DNA of 20,395 nt from JBFELO01 sp041552055 (GTDB lineage Bacteria; Acidobacteriota; Thermoanaerobaculia; Thermoanaerobaculales; Sulfomarinibacteraceae), in NCBI GenBank assembly GCA_041552055.1, contig JBFELO010000085.1, positions 1 through 20,395 on the forward strand, written 5' to 3'. A model generated the notes under the pieces. It did not search any database and had not been told where the DNA came from. It worked only from the letters and a program-made list of their open reading frames with translations. The translations under genes and the position numbers were made by a program. Positions 6,860 through 13,822 of the stretch are shown in pieces (the stretch's first letter is position 1; every line of letters starts with the position of its first letter).

Positions 6860-7855
6860 TTACTTCGTCGGACGTGGTGACCCGTCGAGCCCCGACCACC
6901 GCTGCCATGCGGACTCGACGGGCTCGCCGCCCTGCCAGATCGATTGGGTGAACTCCTCGACCCACCTGTCGAACCCCGGGATGACGCGCAGATTGCCCTC
7001 ATCGGCCAGGGCGTGGGGGTCGTTGGGGAGCCGGTCGAGGGCCGAAGCGGCGCGGCGCAGGCGCCAGCCCCAGGATGACTCCTCGTGGCTCTGGTCGAGG
7101 CGACGCGCCCAGAGACGGAGCACCGAGGAAGTACGGACCGCCTCGGGATGAAAGCCGTGGGGCACCATGCACGGGAGGAACTGGTCCATCTTCACGCGGT
7201 GCATGGTCACGCCCGCGCGGCGCTCGAGGGCGTGGAGACCGCGGCTGACGTCTGCGTGGAACAGGCAGTTTTCGAGCTCGTCCTCGAGGCCGGAACCCTC
7301 GCTGTTGTCGAGAATCCGGTGCCGGTCTTTTGGCGTCAACAGGAGCGGGGCGACGACGGCAAAACCCGCCCCGGCCTTTTTCAACTGCCGGATCCGAGCG
7401 ACTACCTCCTTGTCCGCCCCCGGGAACGGGAACAGACCCAGGATCGCTCCCCAGCGTGCCTTCTCCCACGCCTTGGGGAGTTTCATGTCTTCGGAGAGAG
7501 GCGACGGCAGCACGGGGACGGCGACCGTCAGGCGGAGGTCGTCGCGCAGCCGTCGGATCCCGACGTGGGTCGGTCGTATCTTGGGATCGTCGAGCACGAG
7601 CAGCACCGCACTGCCCCGCTCGATCAGGCGCTCGAGCACGTCGGGGCGATCGCACGCGACGCGGGCGAACACGATCGCGCGGACCGCTTCCCGCGGCACC
7701 GAACCCTCGGCGGGCAAGATCCTGCGCGGTGCGTCCTCCCACACGACGCCCATTCGAATCGGGTCGAGCGCCACCCCGGGTCCCGGCAGGTAGCCCGGCC
7801 GCACAACGTGGGTGATGGGCAGCAGATCAGGGTATGCCGGCTCGATCCTGCGCAT
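6860..7855 (-). CDS. Unrecognised 331-aa protein linked to riboflavin genes
   Basis: I do not recognise this family. The protein is soluble, with no signal peptide or membrane segment. It alternates hydrophobic strands and helices (AIVFARVAC at about 65, SAVLLVLDD at about 84, LTVAVPVLPSPL at about 109, AILGLFPFPGADKEV at about 138, AGFAVVAPLLLTP at about 162), a pattern suggesting an alpha/beta or TIM-barrel fold. The later part has LFHADVSRGLHALE and FLPCMVPHGFHPEA, and the C-terminus is rich in Trp. No CxxxCxxC cluster is present. ATG 7855 shares its A with the ribE stop (TGATG); GTG 7858 (GTGA overlap) is the alternative. The tight overlap implies translational coupling to ribE, and dodecin follows. 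A flavin-related or accessory role is inferred from position only. Confidence 0.75.
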   Translation of the reverse strand: MRRIEPAYPDLLPITHVVRPGYLPGPGVALDPIRMGVVWEDAPRRILPAEGSVPREAVRAIVFARVACDRPDVLERLIERGSAVLLVLDDPKIRPTHVGIRRLRDDLRLTVAVPVLPSPLSEDMKLPKAWEKARWGAILGLFPFPGADKEVVARIRQLKKAGAGFAVVAPLLLTPKDRHRILDNSEGSGLEDELENCLFHADVSRGLHALERRAGVTMHRVKMDQFLPCMVPHGFHPEAVRTSSVLRLWARRLDQSHEESSWGWRLRRAASALDRLPNDPHALADEGNLRVIPGFDRWVEEFTQSIWQGGEPVESAWQRWSGLDGSPRPTK

Positions 7856-8487
7856 CACCCACCCCCGCCGAAGATCTCGTCGATGGCCGACCGGCCGGGT
7901 TCCCCGAGCCGTCGGGCCACGTACTTGGCCAGCACGTCGGTCTCGAGATGGAGGTGCGAGCCGACCCGTGCACGCTCGAGGTTGGTGGCTCGCAAAGTCT
8001 CTGGAATCAGCGCAATTTCGAACCAGCCGTCGCCGACCGTTGCCACCGTGAGAGAGACGCCGTGCACCGCCACACTACCCTTGGCGGCCACCTCACGCGC
8101 GTGCTCGGTCGGCAGCGAGAGCCGCCAGCGGGAGAACGCGCTCTGGGGCTGGATCGCGATCACCCGGGTGAGGTCGTCGACGTGCCCCTGCACCAGGTGG
8201 CCACCGAGGCGATCGCCGACACGGACGGCTCGCTCGAGGTTGACAGGGTCTCCGGCGCGCAGCCGGCCGAGTAGCGTCCGGTCGATGGTCTCTGGCGACA
8301 GGTCGGCGGAGAAGCCGCTGCTGGTGGGTTCCAGAACGGTGAGGCAGGCTCCGTCGACGGCCACGCTGTCGCCACTCGAGGGGACGCCTCCGTCCCGCCA
8401 TTCGACGTCGATCTCGAGCCGCGAGCCCCCACCCGCGGGGTGCAGACCGCGCACGGCACCGACCGCTTCAATCAGCCCTGTGAACAT
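7855..8487 (-). CDS. ribE: Riboflavin synthase, alpha subunit
   Basis: A 210-aa protein that dismutates two 6,7-dimethyl-8-ribityllumazines to riboflavin and 5-amino-6-ribitylaminouracil. Two lumazine-binding repeats are clear. Repeat 1 has the invariant start MFTGLIE (1-7), GACLTV (46-51) and GGHLVQGHVD (95-104). Repeat 2 has GVSLTV (143-148), ATNLE (167-171) and ETDVLAKYVAR (182-192). ATG 8487 is fixed by MFTGLIE; the open frame to 8598 is an artefact. The start lies inside the 3' end of ribD (20-bp overlap), and the stop overlaps the start of the unknown 331-aa gene. The partner genes ribA/ribB and ribH are not in this window. No FMN riboswitch is visible upstream. This gene is also called ribC in some organisms. 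Confidence 0.95.
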   Translation of the reverse strand: MFTGLIEAVGAVRGLHPAGGGSRLEIDVEWRDGGVPSSGDSVAVDGACLTVLEPTSSGFSADLSPETIDRTLLGRLRAGDPVNLERAVRVGDRLGGHLVQGHVDDLTRVIAIQPQSAFSRWRLSLPTEHAREVAAKGSVAVHGVSLTVATVGDGWFEIALIPETLRATNLERARVGSHLHLETDVLAKYVARRLGEPGRSAIDEIFGGGG

Positions 8488-9604
8488 CACTCGTCTCCGG
8501 GCGGACCGCTCGAAGCTCCAGGTCGTCTCCGTGGCGTTCGATGCCCTCGAAGCGCAACCTGGGTGCGAGACCGAGGTCGGCGAAACCGGTGCCGGCAACG
8601 GCTGCCGGTGCGGTACCGCCGATCAGGATGGGTGCGATGAAGACCACGACTTCGTCGACCAGATCGGCGTCGACGAACGACCCGTGGACCTTTGCCCCGC
8701 CCTCGACCAGCAGGGCTGCGACCCCGCGCCTTCCGAGGGTGGCCAGCAACTGGTGGAGCTCGACCCTGCCGGCCCCGTCGGCAGGACTCTCTATCAGGTG
8801 GACTCCGGCTTCCTCGAGCCGCTCCTTGTCGTCCTGGTTCGCGTCGGCTGTGTGCACGATGATCGTCAGGTTGGGTTCGGACTGCACGACGGTCGCATGG
8901 GACGGGGTGCGGAGCCGAGAATCGAGCACGATGCGGTGCCAGTTGCCGGTCCGGTTGAGGTCGAGCCGTCGGGTGAGTCGGGGATCGTCGGCCAGGATGG
9001 TTTCGACGCCGACCAGAATCCCGTCGTGCTCCTCCCGCAGCTCGAGGCCCCGCTGCCGCGCCGCCTCTCCGGTGATCCACTTGGACTGCCCGGTGCGGGT
9101 CGCGATCCGACCGTCGAGGGACACCGCCGCCTTGAGGGTCACCCAGGGGCGCCGTTCCTGCACCCAGGTGAGCCAGCGACGGTTCAGGGCGCGAGCGCCG
9201 TTGGTGTCGCCGCCGACGTTCACGTCGACCCCCTCCGCACGCAGCCGCTCGACACCACCCGCCGCGTGTGGGTTTGGATCTCGCATCGCGAGTACCACGC
9301 GTCGTACTCCGGAGGAAATGATCTCGTCGACGCAGGGCGGCGTCTTGCCGTGGTGGGCGCAGGGCTCGAGGGTGACGAACAGGCTGCCGCCACGGGCGCG
9401 AGCTCCGGCCTTCCTCAGGGCGATGATCTCGGCGTGGGGTCCGCCGAAGGCCGCATGGTAGCCCTCACCGGCCAGCTCGCCGCTGGAGTCGAGCACCACG
9501 GCGCCGACCATGGGATTGGGGGATGTCCCGAAGCGACCCCGTTTCGCGAGATCCAGGGCGCGTCGCATCCAGTGGGCGTCGAGGTCGGTGCGTGCGTCAC
9601 TCAT
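8468..9604 (-). CDS. ribD: Bifunctional pyrimidine deaminase/reductase of riboflavin synthesis
   Basis: A 378-aa enzyme carrying out steps 2 and 3 of the pathway: deamination of diaminohydroxyphosphoribosylaminopyrimidine, then NADPH-dependent reduction of the ribosyl side chain. The deaminase domain (1-145) has SPNPMVGAV (28-36), the zinc and catalytic motif HAE (57-59) and PCAHHGKTPPC (81-91; C82 and C91 ligate zinc). The reductase domain (about 152-378) has KAAVSLDGRIA (158-168), GVETILADDPRLT (199-211) and LLVEGG further on. Both domains look complete. ATG 9604 gives the normal N-terminus and overlaps the stop of a 62-codon ORF as ATGA. No clear ribosome-binding site precedes it, which fits translational coupling. 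The gene is read from the operon that contains ftsY. Confidence 0.95.
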   Translation of the reverse strand: MSDARTDLDAHWMRRALDLAKRGRFGTSPNPMVGAVVLDSSGELAGEGYHAAFGGPHAEIIALRKAGARARGGSLFVTLEPCAHHGKTPPCVDEIISSGVRRVVLAMRDPNPHAAGGVERLRAEGVDVNVGGDTNGARALNRRWLTWVQERRPWVTLKAAVSLDGRIATRTGQSKWITGEAARQRGLELREEHDGILVGVETILADDPRLTRRLDLNRTGNWHRIVLDSRLRTPSHATVVQSEPNLTIIVHTADANQDDKERLEEAGVHLIESPADGAGRVELHQLLATLGRRGVAALLVEGGAKVHGSFVDADLVDEVVVFIAPILIGGTAPAAVAGTGFADLGLAPRLRFEGIERHGDDLELRAVRPETSDVHRAD

Positions 9605-9789
9605 GTCAGAACGGGGAGCCGCATGGTTCGACCAGTTGCGGCACCACGGGTGCGCCGGAGCCTGTCGGCGATGTGAGAGGCGGGCACCGCGTTCTGCCAC
9701 CAGGGCCTGCCGATGCGTTGGACCATTGTGAGCGACCCCTGCGATCCCGACCGAAGACGAGTCGAAGCCTCCGCGCGAAACCGGATCAT
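9601..9789 (-). CDS. Small 62-aa ORF bridging ftsY and ribD
   Basis: This frame fills the only sizeable gap between ftsY and ribD exactly. Its ATG (9789) overlaps the ftsY TGA as ATGA, and its TGA (9601-9603) overlaps the ribD ATG as ATGA. That arrangement is typical of translationally coupled operon genes and unlikely by chance. The product is basic and arginine-rich with no membrane segment. A possible core is MVQRIGRPWWQNAVPASHI (22-40), which could also be the true start (M22). I do not recognise the family. Against it: no strong ribosome-binding site, and high-GC DNA opens frames easily. Confidence 0.5.
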   Translation of the reverse strand: MIRFRAEASTRLRSGSQGSLTMVQRIGRPWWQNAVPASHIADRLRRTRGAATGRTMRLPVLT

Positions 9790-10718
9790 GTATCGATGTC
9801 GAGCAGAGAGTCAACGAAAGACTCGGCCTCGAAGGGTAGCAGATCGTCGACATCCTCGCCAACACCGACCCACCGCACGGGGAGCTTGAGGGTCTCTGCA
9901 ATCGCCAGTACCACGCCGCCCTTGGCCGTGCCGTCGAGCTTGGTGAGGACGACGCCGTTGACACCCGCGGTCGCGCCGAACTGCTGCGCCTGCTCGATCC
10001 CGTTGGATCCGGTCGTGGCGTCGAGCACCAGCAGCACCTCGTGGGGCGCGCCGTCGACCTCGCGAGCGGCAACCTTGCGCACCTTCTCGAGCTCCTTCAT
10101 GAGGTTGGTTCGGGTATGGAGGCGGCCGGCCGTGTCCACCAGTACCTCGTCGAGATGCCGTGACTTGGCGGCCGCGATCGCGTCGAACACGACCGCCGCC
10201 GGATCGGCGCCCTCCTGCTGATGCACGACCGGCGCATCCACGCGGTCGGCCCAGACCTCGAGCTGGTCGACCGCCGCGGCGCGGAACGTATCTGCCGCCG
10301 CCAGTACCACGCTCGACCCCGCCTCCTGTCTGCGTTTGGCGAGCTTGGCCACGGTGGTGGTCTTGCCGGTTCCGTTGACGCCGACCACGAGCGTGACCCT
10401 GGGCGTCGCGGTCGTCACCGGGTTGGGGGTTGCCTCGTCGGCCTCCCGGAGCAGGCCGAGCAACAAACCCCGTATCGCCGGCCGCAGCTCCTCGGCGGTC
10501 GTGATCTTGTGGGATCGGACACGCTGTCTGAGATCGTCGACGAGCCGCAGCGAGAGATCGACCCCGGCGTCGGAGGCGATCAGAGCTTCTTCCAGGCGGT
10601 CGAGGTGGACCTCCTCTACCGGTCCGGTGCGGCGGAGGGATTCCCCGACCCGCTCCAAGAACTCGGTGTGGGTCATGAATAGACCGCGTTTGAGCTTGCT
10701 CAGAACTGGACTGGCCAT
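9786..10718 (-). CDS. ftsY: Signal recognition particle receptor FtsY
   Basis: A 310-aa SRP GTPase that docks the Ffh-4.5S RNA-ribosome complex to SecYEG at the inner membrane. The N domain covers about 15-95 and the G domain about 105-310. Motifs are GVNGTGKTTT (113-122, G1), DTFRAAA (143-149), DTAGR (195-199, G3), TKLDGTAKGG (259-268, G4) and GVGEDVDDLLPF (285-296, closing motif). The acidic A domain of E. coli FtsY is absent, as in many short bacterial homologues; residues 1-15 are basic and hydrophobic, consistent with a membrane-targeting helix. ATG 10718 has GGAGG five bases upstream. A 7-bp hairpin (10730-10747) stands just before that ribosome-binding site. It follows the Roadblock gene by 41 bp. 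Confidence 0.95.
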   Translation of the reverse strand: MASPVLSKLKRGLFMTHTEFLERVGESLRRTGPVEEVHLDRLEEALIASDAGVDLSLRLVDDLRQRVRSHKITTAEELRPAIRGLLLGLLREADEATPNPVTTATPRVTLVVGVNGTGKTTTVAKLAKRRQEAGSSVVLAAADTFRAAAVDQLEVWADRVDAPVVHQQEGADPAAVVFDAIAAAKSRHLDEVLVDTAGRLHTRTNLMKELEKVRKVAAREVDGAPHEVLLVLDATTGSNGIEQAQQFGATAGVNGVVLTKLDGTAKGGVVLAIAETLKLPVRWVGVGEDVDDLLPFEAESFVDSLLDIDT

Positions 10719-10729
10719 TCGGCCTCCGT

Positions 10730-10747
10730 CGGCCCGAAGCCGGGCCG
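10730..10747 (-). promoter_or_regulatory. Hairpin between the Roadblock gene and ftsY
   Basis: CGGCCCG and its exact complement CGGGCCG are separated by 4 nt, immediately upstream of the ftsY ribosome-binding site on the minus strand. No T run follows, so it is not an intrinsic terminator. It could be a processing or stability element, or tune ftsY translation. It sits in the longest gap of the HD-GYP to 331-aa gene part of the operon, apart from the stretch filled by the 62-codon ORF. Confidence 0.45.
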
Positions 10748-10759
10748 GGAGAGGGTAGA

Positions 10760-11125
10760 TTACTCGAGTTCGCGTTCGATGGCGCCGGCCACACAGCGGA
10801 GGTGGTAGCTCGCCAGCGCCTGGGAGCTGCCTCGGCGAACCACAAGGAGCACATAGTAGCCGTCGGGGAGCAACTGCGTCAACGTCACCAGGTCGCGACC
10901 GGCGAAGATGTACGACTCCAGCATCCCGCTGTCGGTCGCCCGGCTGACCTCTTCCAGCTGGCGCTTGAAGATGCTGTGGTACGCGCCTTCCACCTTGAGG
11001 TCGTAGGGGTCGCGGGCGTGCTGACTGACCCACTCCACCGCTTCCCCCTCGTCGTCGAGCAGAATCGCGCCGATCGCGTCCGGTACCTCGACCAGGAGGT
11101 TGGTCAGCAGGTACTGGAAGGGCAT
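10760..11125 (-). CDS. Roadblock/LC7-domain protein
   Basis: A 121-aa single-domain protein with the Roadblock/LC7 fold. Bacterial members (MglB-type) act as activators or scaffolds for small Ras-like GTPases in polarity and motility, or have unknown roles. Visible features are the opening helix and strand VPDAIGAILLDDEGEAVEW (14-32), the middle helix around AYHSIFKRQLEEV (48-60) and the paired strands SYIFAGRDLVTLTQLL and YYVLLVVRRG (about 71-99), then the last helix. ATG 11125 shares its A with the TAA of the TPR gene (TAATG), so the two are probably translationally coupled. No MglA-like GTPase is in this window, but ftsY, itself a GTPase, follows directly. A link to FtsY is speculation. 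Confidence 0.8.
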   Translation of the reverse strand: MPFQYLLTNLLVEVPDAIGAILLDDEGEAVEWVSQHARDPYDLKVEGAYHSIFKRQLEEVSRATDSGMLESYIFAGRDLVTLTQLLPDGYYVLLVVRRGSSQALASYHLRCVAGAIERELE

Positions 11126-11949
11126 TACAGGGTCCTGAGCAGCTGCGCCGCCTCCTCGGCGCGGTCGGATCCGGGCTCCTTGGCGATCACTTGTTGGAGG
11201 TAGGGTCTGGCCTCATCGGAGCGGCCGAGCTCGAGCAGGAGCTGGCCGAGCTGCAGCGTGACCTCGGTCCGCTCGGGGAACTTCAGGTGCGCCTCTTCGA
11301 GAAGATCGACCGCCTCGGCCTCGTTGCCCTGATTGTGGGCGAGATCGGACAGCCGCATGTAGGCGTCGGGCACGGGCTGCGGTGCGGTGATGGCCCTGCG
11401 GAAGTTCTCCTCGGCAGCGCCTAACTGGTCGCGCTGGAGATAGGTCATCCCGAGGTTGTAGTAGACCCGCCAGCGGTGGGGGTAGGTCGAGTCACTGAGC
11501 ACGGCGACGAAGTCGACCTCGGCGAGACGGTATTGCCGCGCTGCGAGGTAGGTGACGCCCCGGTTGTTCTGGGCGTCGGTATACGAGGGAATCAGGTCGA
11601 GGGCCCTGTTGAACGAGGCGAGGGCCTTGTCGTGTTGCTCCATGTGGAGGTAGCACAGACCGATCATGTTGTGGACGGTGGCATTGCCCGGAGAGATCTT
11701 GTCCGCTTGCTCGAACCGGAGGAGGGCCTCCTGGTACTGCTGTTGTTGGAGCAGGGTCGACCCCTGACGCATCAATGTCAGTGCGTGCAGCGGATCGGCC
11801 GCGCTCGCGGCCTGTGCATCGGCGGATTTCGACTGCTTCTTTTTGGACTGTTTGTCACCCGTGCCCGTGGAGGCGTGACCCAAGGCGCTGGTGAAGATGA
11901 CATTCGAGACGAGCACGAACGACGTCAGAACGGATACAAGAGCCTTCAT
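11125..11949 (-). CDS. Exported TPR-repeat protein
   Basis: A 274-aa protein with a probable signal peptide (1-26, hydrophobic VLTSFVLVSNVIFTSALGHA) and a lysine-rich linker (KQSKKKQSK, about 33-41). About six tetratricopeptide repeats cover residues 53-274. Typical units include YQEALLRFEQADKISPGN, HDKALASFNRALDLIPSY and RSDEARPYLQQVIAKEPGS. The layout resembles PilF/PilW-type or general periplasmic TPR scaffolds, but nothing in sequence or neighbours proves pilus assembly. ATG 11949 overlaps the HD-GYP stop as ATGA, and the stop overlaps the Roadblock start, so the three are likely one translational unit. A periplasmic scaffold working with the HD-GYP sensor is inferred. Confidence 0.8.
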   Translation of the reverse strand: MKALVSVLTSFVLVSNVIFTSALGHASTGTGDKQSKKKQSKSADAQAASAADPLHALTLMRQGSTLLQQQQYQEALLRFEQADKISPGNATVHNMIGLCYLHMEQHDKALASFNRALDLIPSYTDAQNNRGVTYLAARQYRLAEVDFVAVLSDSTYPHRWRVYYNLGMTYLQRDQLGAAEENFRRAITAPQPVPDAYMRLSDLAHNQGNEAEAVDLLEEAHLKFPERTEVTLQLGQLLLELGRSDEARPYLQQVIAKEPGSDRAEEAAQLLRTL

Positions 11950-13685
11950 GAGGCCTCCAGATGAGACTCCGGCACAGGAGCTTCTGCGGGTTTCGGGGGT
12001 GTGACATCGCCCGCCGCCACCGCCGCGAGTAACGCTTCCACGACCTGCGGGTCAAACCTCGTCCCGGACATGGCCTGCATCTTCTCGAGCACGAACTCGA
12101 GCCCCTTCGCCTTCTGGTACGGACGGGTCGTGGTCATCGCGTCGAAGGTGTCGGCGGCGCCAATGATGCGGGCCACGAGAGGAATCTCGTCGCCGCGAAG
12201 GCGATCGGGATAGCCCTTGCCGTCCCAGGTTTCGTGGTGGTTGCGGATTCCTGGAATGATGTCCTTCAGCATACGGATCGGAACCATGATCTGGGCCCCG
12301 ATGTCCGGATGCTGGCGCATGACGGCAAACTCCTCGTCGGTCAGGCCACCAGGTTTGTTGAGGATTCCGTCGCGGATCCCGAGCTTGCCGACGTCGTGCA
12401 GGATTGCGGCGATCCGCACCCGAAACACCTCTTCCTGGTTGAGCCCCAGGTGGCGGGCGATGGCCATCGAGTACGAGCTCACGCGTTCCGAGTGACCGCG
12501 GGTGTATGGGTCCTTGGCGTCAATGGCGGCGGCCAGGGTGCGGATGGTTTCCAAGAACAGCTCCTGGTTCTGCCTCAGCGCCTGCTTGAGCCTCCGGACG
12601 AGGGCTTCAATGCTCCCCGCCATGTTGTTGAAGTTGCTCGCCAGTTGCCCGATTTCGTCCTCGCGCTTGATCTTCGCCCGTGCCGCGAAGTTGCCGGTCG
12701 CGATCTCCGAAGAGATTCCCGCGAGGCTCTGAAGGGGCATGATCAATCGGCGGCTGAAGATCGAGCCCAGGGCCAGAGCGAGCAGCGCCGCCAGTGCGCT
12801 CACCACCAGCGTCCGTTGCTGCATGACCCGCACCGGTGCGAACGCCTCGGCGGTCGGCCGCTCCACCAGGACGCCCCACCCGAGTGTCGGGATCGGCGCC
12901 ACGGAACCGAGCACCTCTCCCGCAGTGGAAAGCGTTGGGTGGTCGTAGGTCTGGGTCAGACGAATCGGACGCCGATTGAAGATCTGGACCAGCGGTGACT
13001 CTGAGATGTCACGTCGTCTCAACTGCGGCTCTGACGAGATGACGACGACTCCGTGCTCGTCGAACAGTGTGACCATGATTCCCGCATGGGTCGAATCTGC
13101 GAGTCGTTCCTCGAGCGGTCGGAGGTCGAGGATTCCGGTCATCGCTCCCCACACGTGGTCGTCGCCGGATCTGAGCGGTAGCGCGAACACCACCTTTGCC
13201 GCCCGCCGGTTGGGCAGATCGAGTACGAGATCTTCCACCTGTTGGCCCGCGAGTGCGGAGTCGTGGGCAGATCCGAGAGTGGGTTCCAGGGCCTGAGCCG
13301 TGGGCTCGTCCAGAGCCTGACTGCGAACGTATGCCCCTTCGCCCCCGGTGTCCAGTATCTGCAGATAGACGAATGCGCGTCCGGGCACGTTGGCCATGTC
13401 GCGGAGCAACGACTCGTACGCACTGGTCTCGATGTCGCCGCCCGCCTCGAGGGCGCGGGCGCTGCTCTCGAGCTGGGTCTTGTGGGCGTCGTAGAACAGT
13501 GAGACCTCGCTGGCGAGACTGACGGCCTGCCTCGTCAGAGATCGCTTCTGTTCGGTCGTCAGGTGCTCTCGGTTGGACCTCGCGAGCAAGAGACCGACCA
13601 GCGCCACCGGCACCACCGTCACCAGCACGAGAATGGCGGCGATGGGATACGTCAGAGTCGATCGGAGGCGAGAGATCAGGCTCAT
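11946..13685 (-). CDS. Transmembrane HAMP/HD-GYP sensor, probable c-di-GMP phosphodiesterase
   Basis: A 579-aa inner-membrane sensor. TM1 is about 14-35, a periplasmic Cache-like sensor domain about 40-285, TM2 about 292-312, and HAMP about 313-366 (with EDEIGQLASNFNNM). The cytoplasmic HD-GYP domain covers about 378-560. Catalytic motifs are complete: GHSERVS (397-403), HDVGK (430-434), HHETWDGKGYP (483-493) and DTFDAMTTTRPY (512-523). HD-GYP proteins hydrolyse c-di-GMP to pGpG or GMP and so lower c-di-GMP output such as adhesion. The tail (about 563-579) is proline-rich. ATG 13685 has AAGG close upstream. This is the first gene of the long minus-strand train and divergent from the PolX gene. 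The ligand is unknown. Confidence 0.9.
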   Translation of the reverse strand: MSLISRLRSTLTYPIAAILVLVTVVPVALVGLLLARSNREHLTTEQKRSLTRQAVSLASEVSLFYDAHKTQLESSARALEAGGDIETSAYESLLRDMANVPGRAFVYLQILDTGGEGAYVRSQALDEPTAQALEPTLGSAHDSALAGQQVEDLVLDLPNRRAAKVVFALPLRSGDDHVWGAMTGILDLRPLEERLADSTHAGIMVTLFDEHGVVVISSEPQLRRRDISESPLVQIFNRRPIRLTQTYDHPTLSTAGEVLGSVAPIPTLGWGVLVERPTAEAFAPVRVMQQRTLVVSALAALLALALGSIFSRRLIMPLQSLAGISSEIATGNFAARAKIKREDEIGQLASNFNNMAGSIEALVRRLKQALRQNQELFLETIRTLAAAIDAKDPYTRGHSERVSSYSMAIARHLGLNQEEVFRVRIAAILHDVGKLGIRDGILNKPGGLTDEEFAVMRQHPDIGAQIMVPIRMLKDIIPGIRNHHETWDGKGYPDRLRGDEIPLVARIIGAADTFDAMTTTRPYQKAKGLEFVLEKMQAMSGTRFDPQVVEALLAAVAAGDVTPPKPAEAPVPESHLEAS

Positions 13686-13822
13686 ATTGCCTTGAGAAAC
13701 TATATCATTGTCACGGGTCCAATGAGACTAAGTGACTCAGCTGGTGAATGATGGCTCGAGCCCGCACTTGTCACCGGGTGTCCGCGGCGGACCAGCCGGC
13801 CGGCGGACGAAAGGGAGGCGCC
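13686..13822. promoter_or_regulatory. Divergent intergenic region between the HD-GYP and polX-like genes
   Basis: This 137-bp region must carry the promoter of the long minus-strand operon and probably that of the PolX-like gene. The part at 13686-13735 is AT-rich compared with its surroundings and contains TATAGT on the minus strand (13704-13699). I find no matching -35 at 16-18 nt. AGGGAGG (about 13812-13818) serves the start of the PolX-like gene at 13823. Confidence 0.4.

Noticed and set aside
7085..9676. 863-codon plus-strand frame over the riboflavin genes
   Set aside because: Antisense to ribD, ribE and the 331-aa gene, which have clear motifs or coupling. The translation has no recognisable domain.
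9604..9790. FMN riboswitch upstream of ribD
   Set aside because: The conserved RFN segments (such as the AGGGTCGGGGCAGGGTGAAA-like blocks) are absent on the minus strand. The interval is better explained by the 62-codon ORF.
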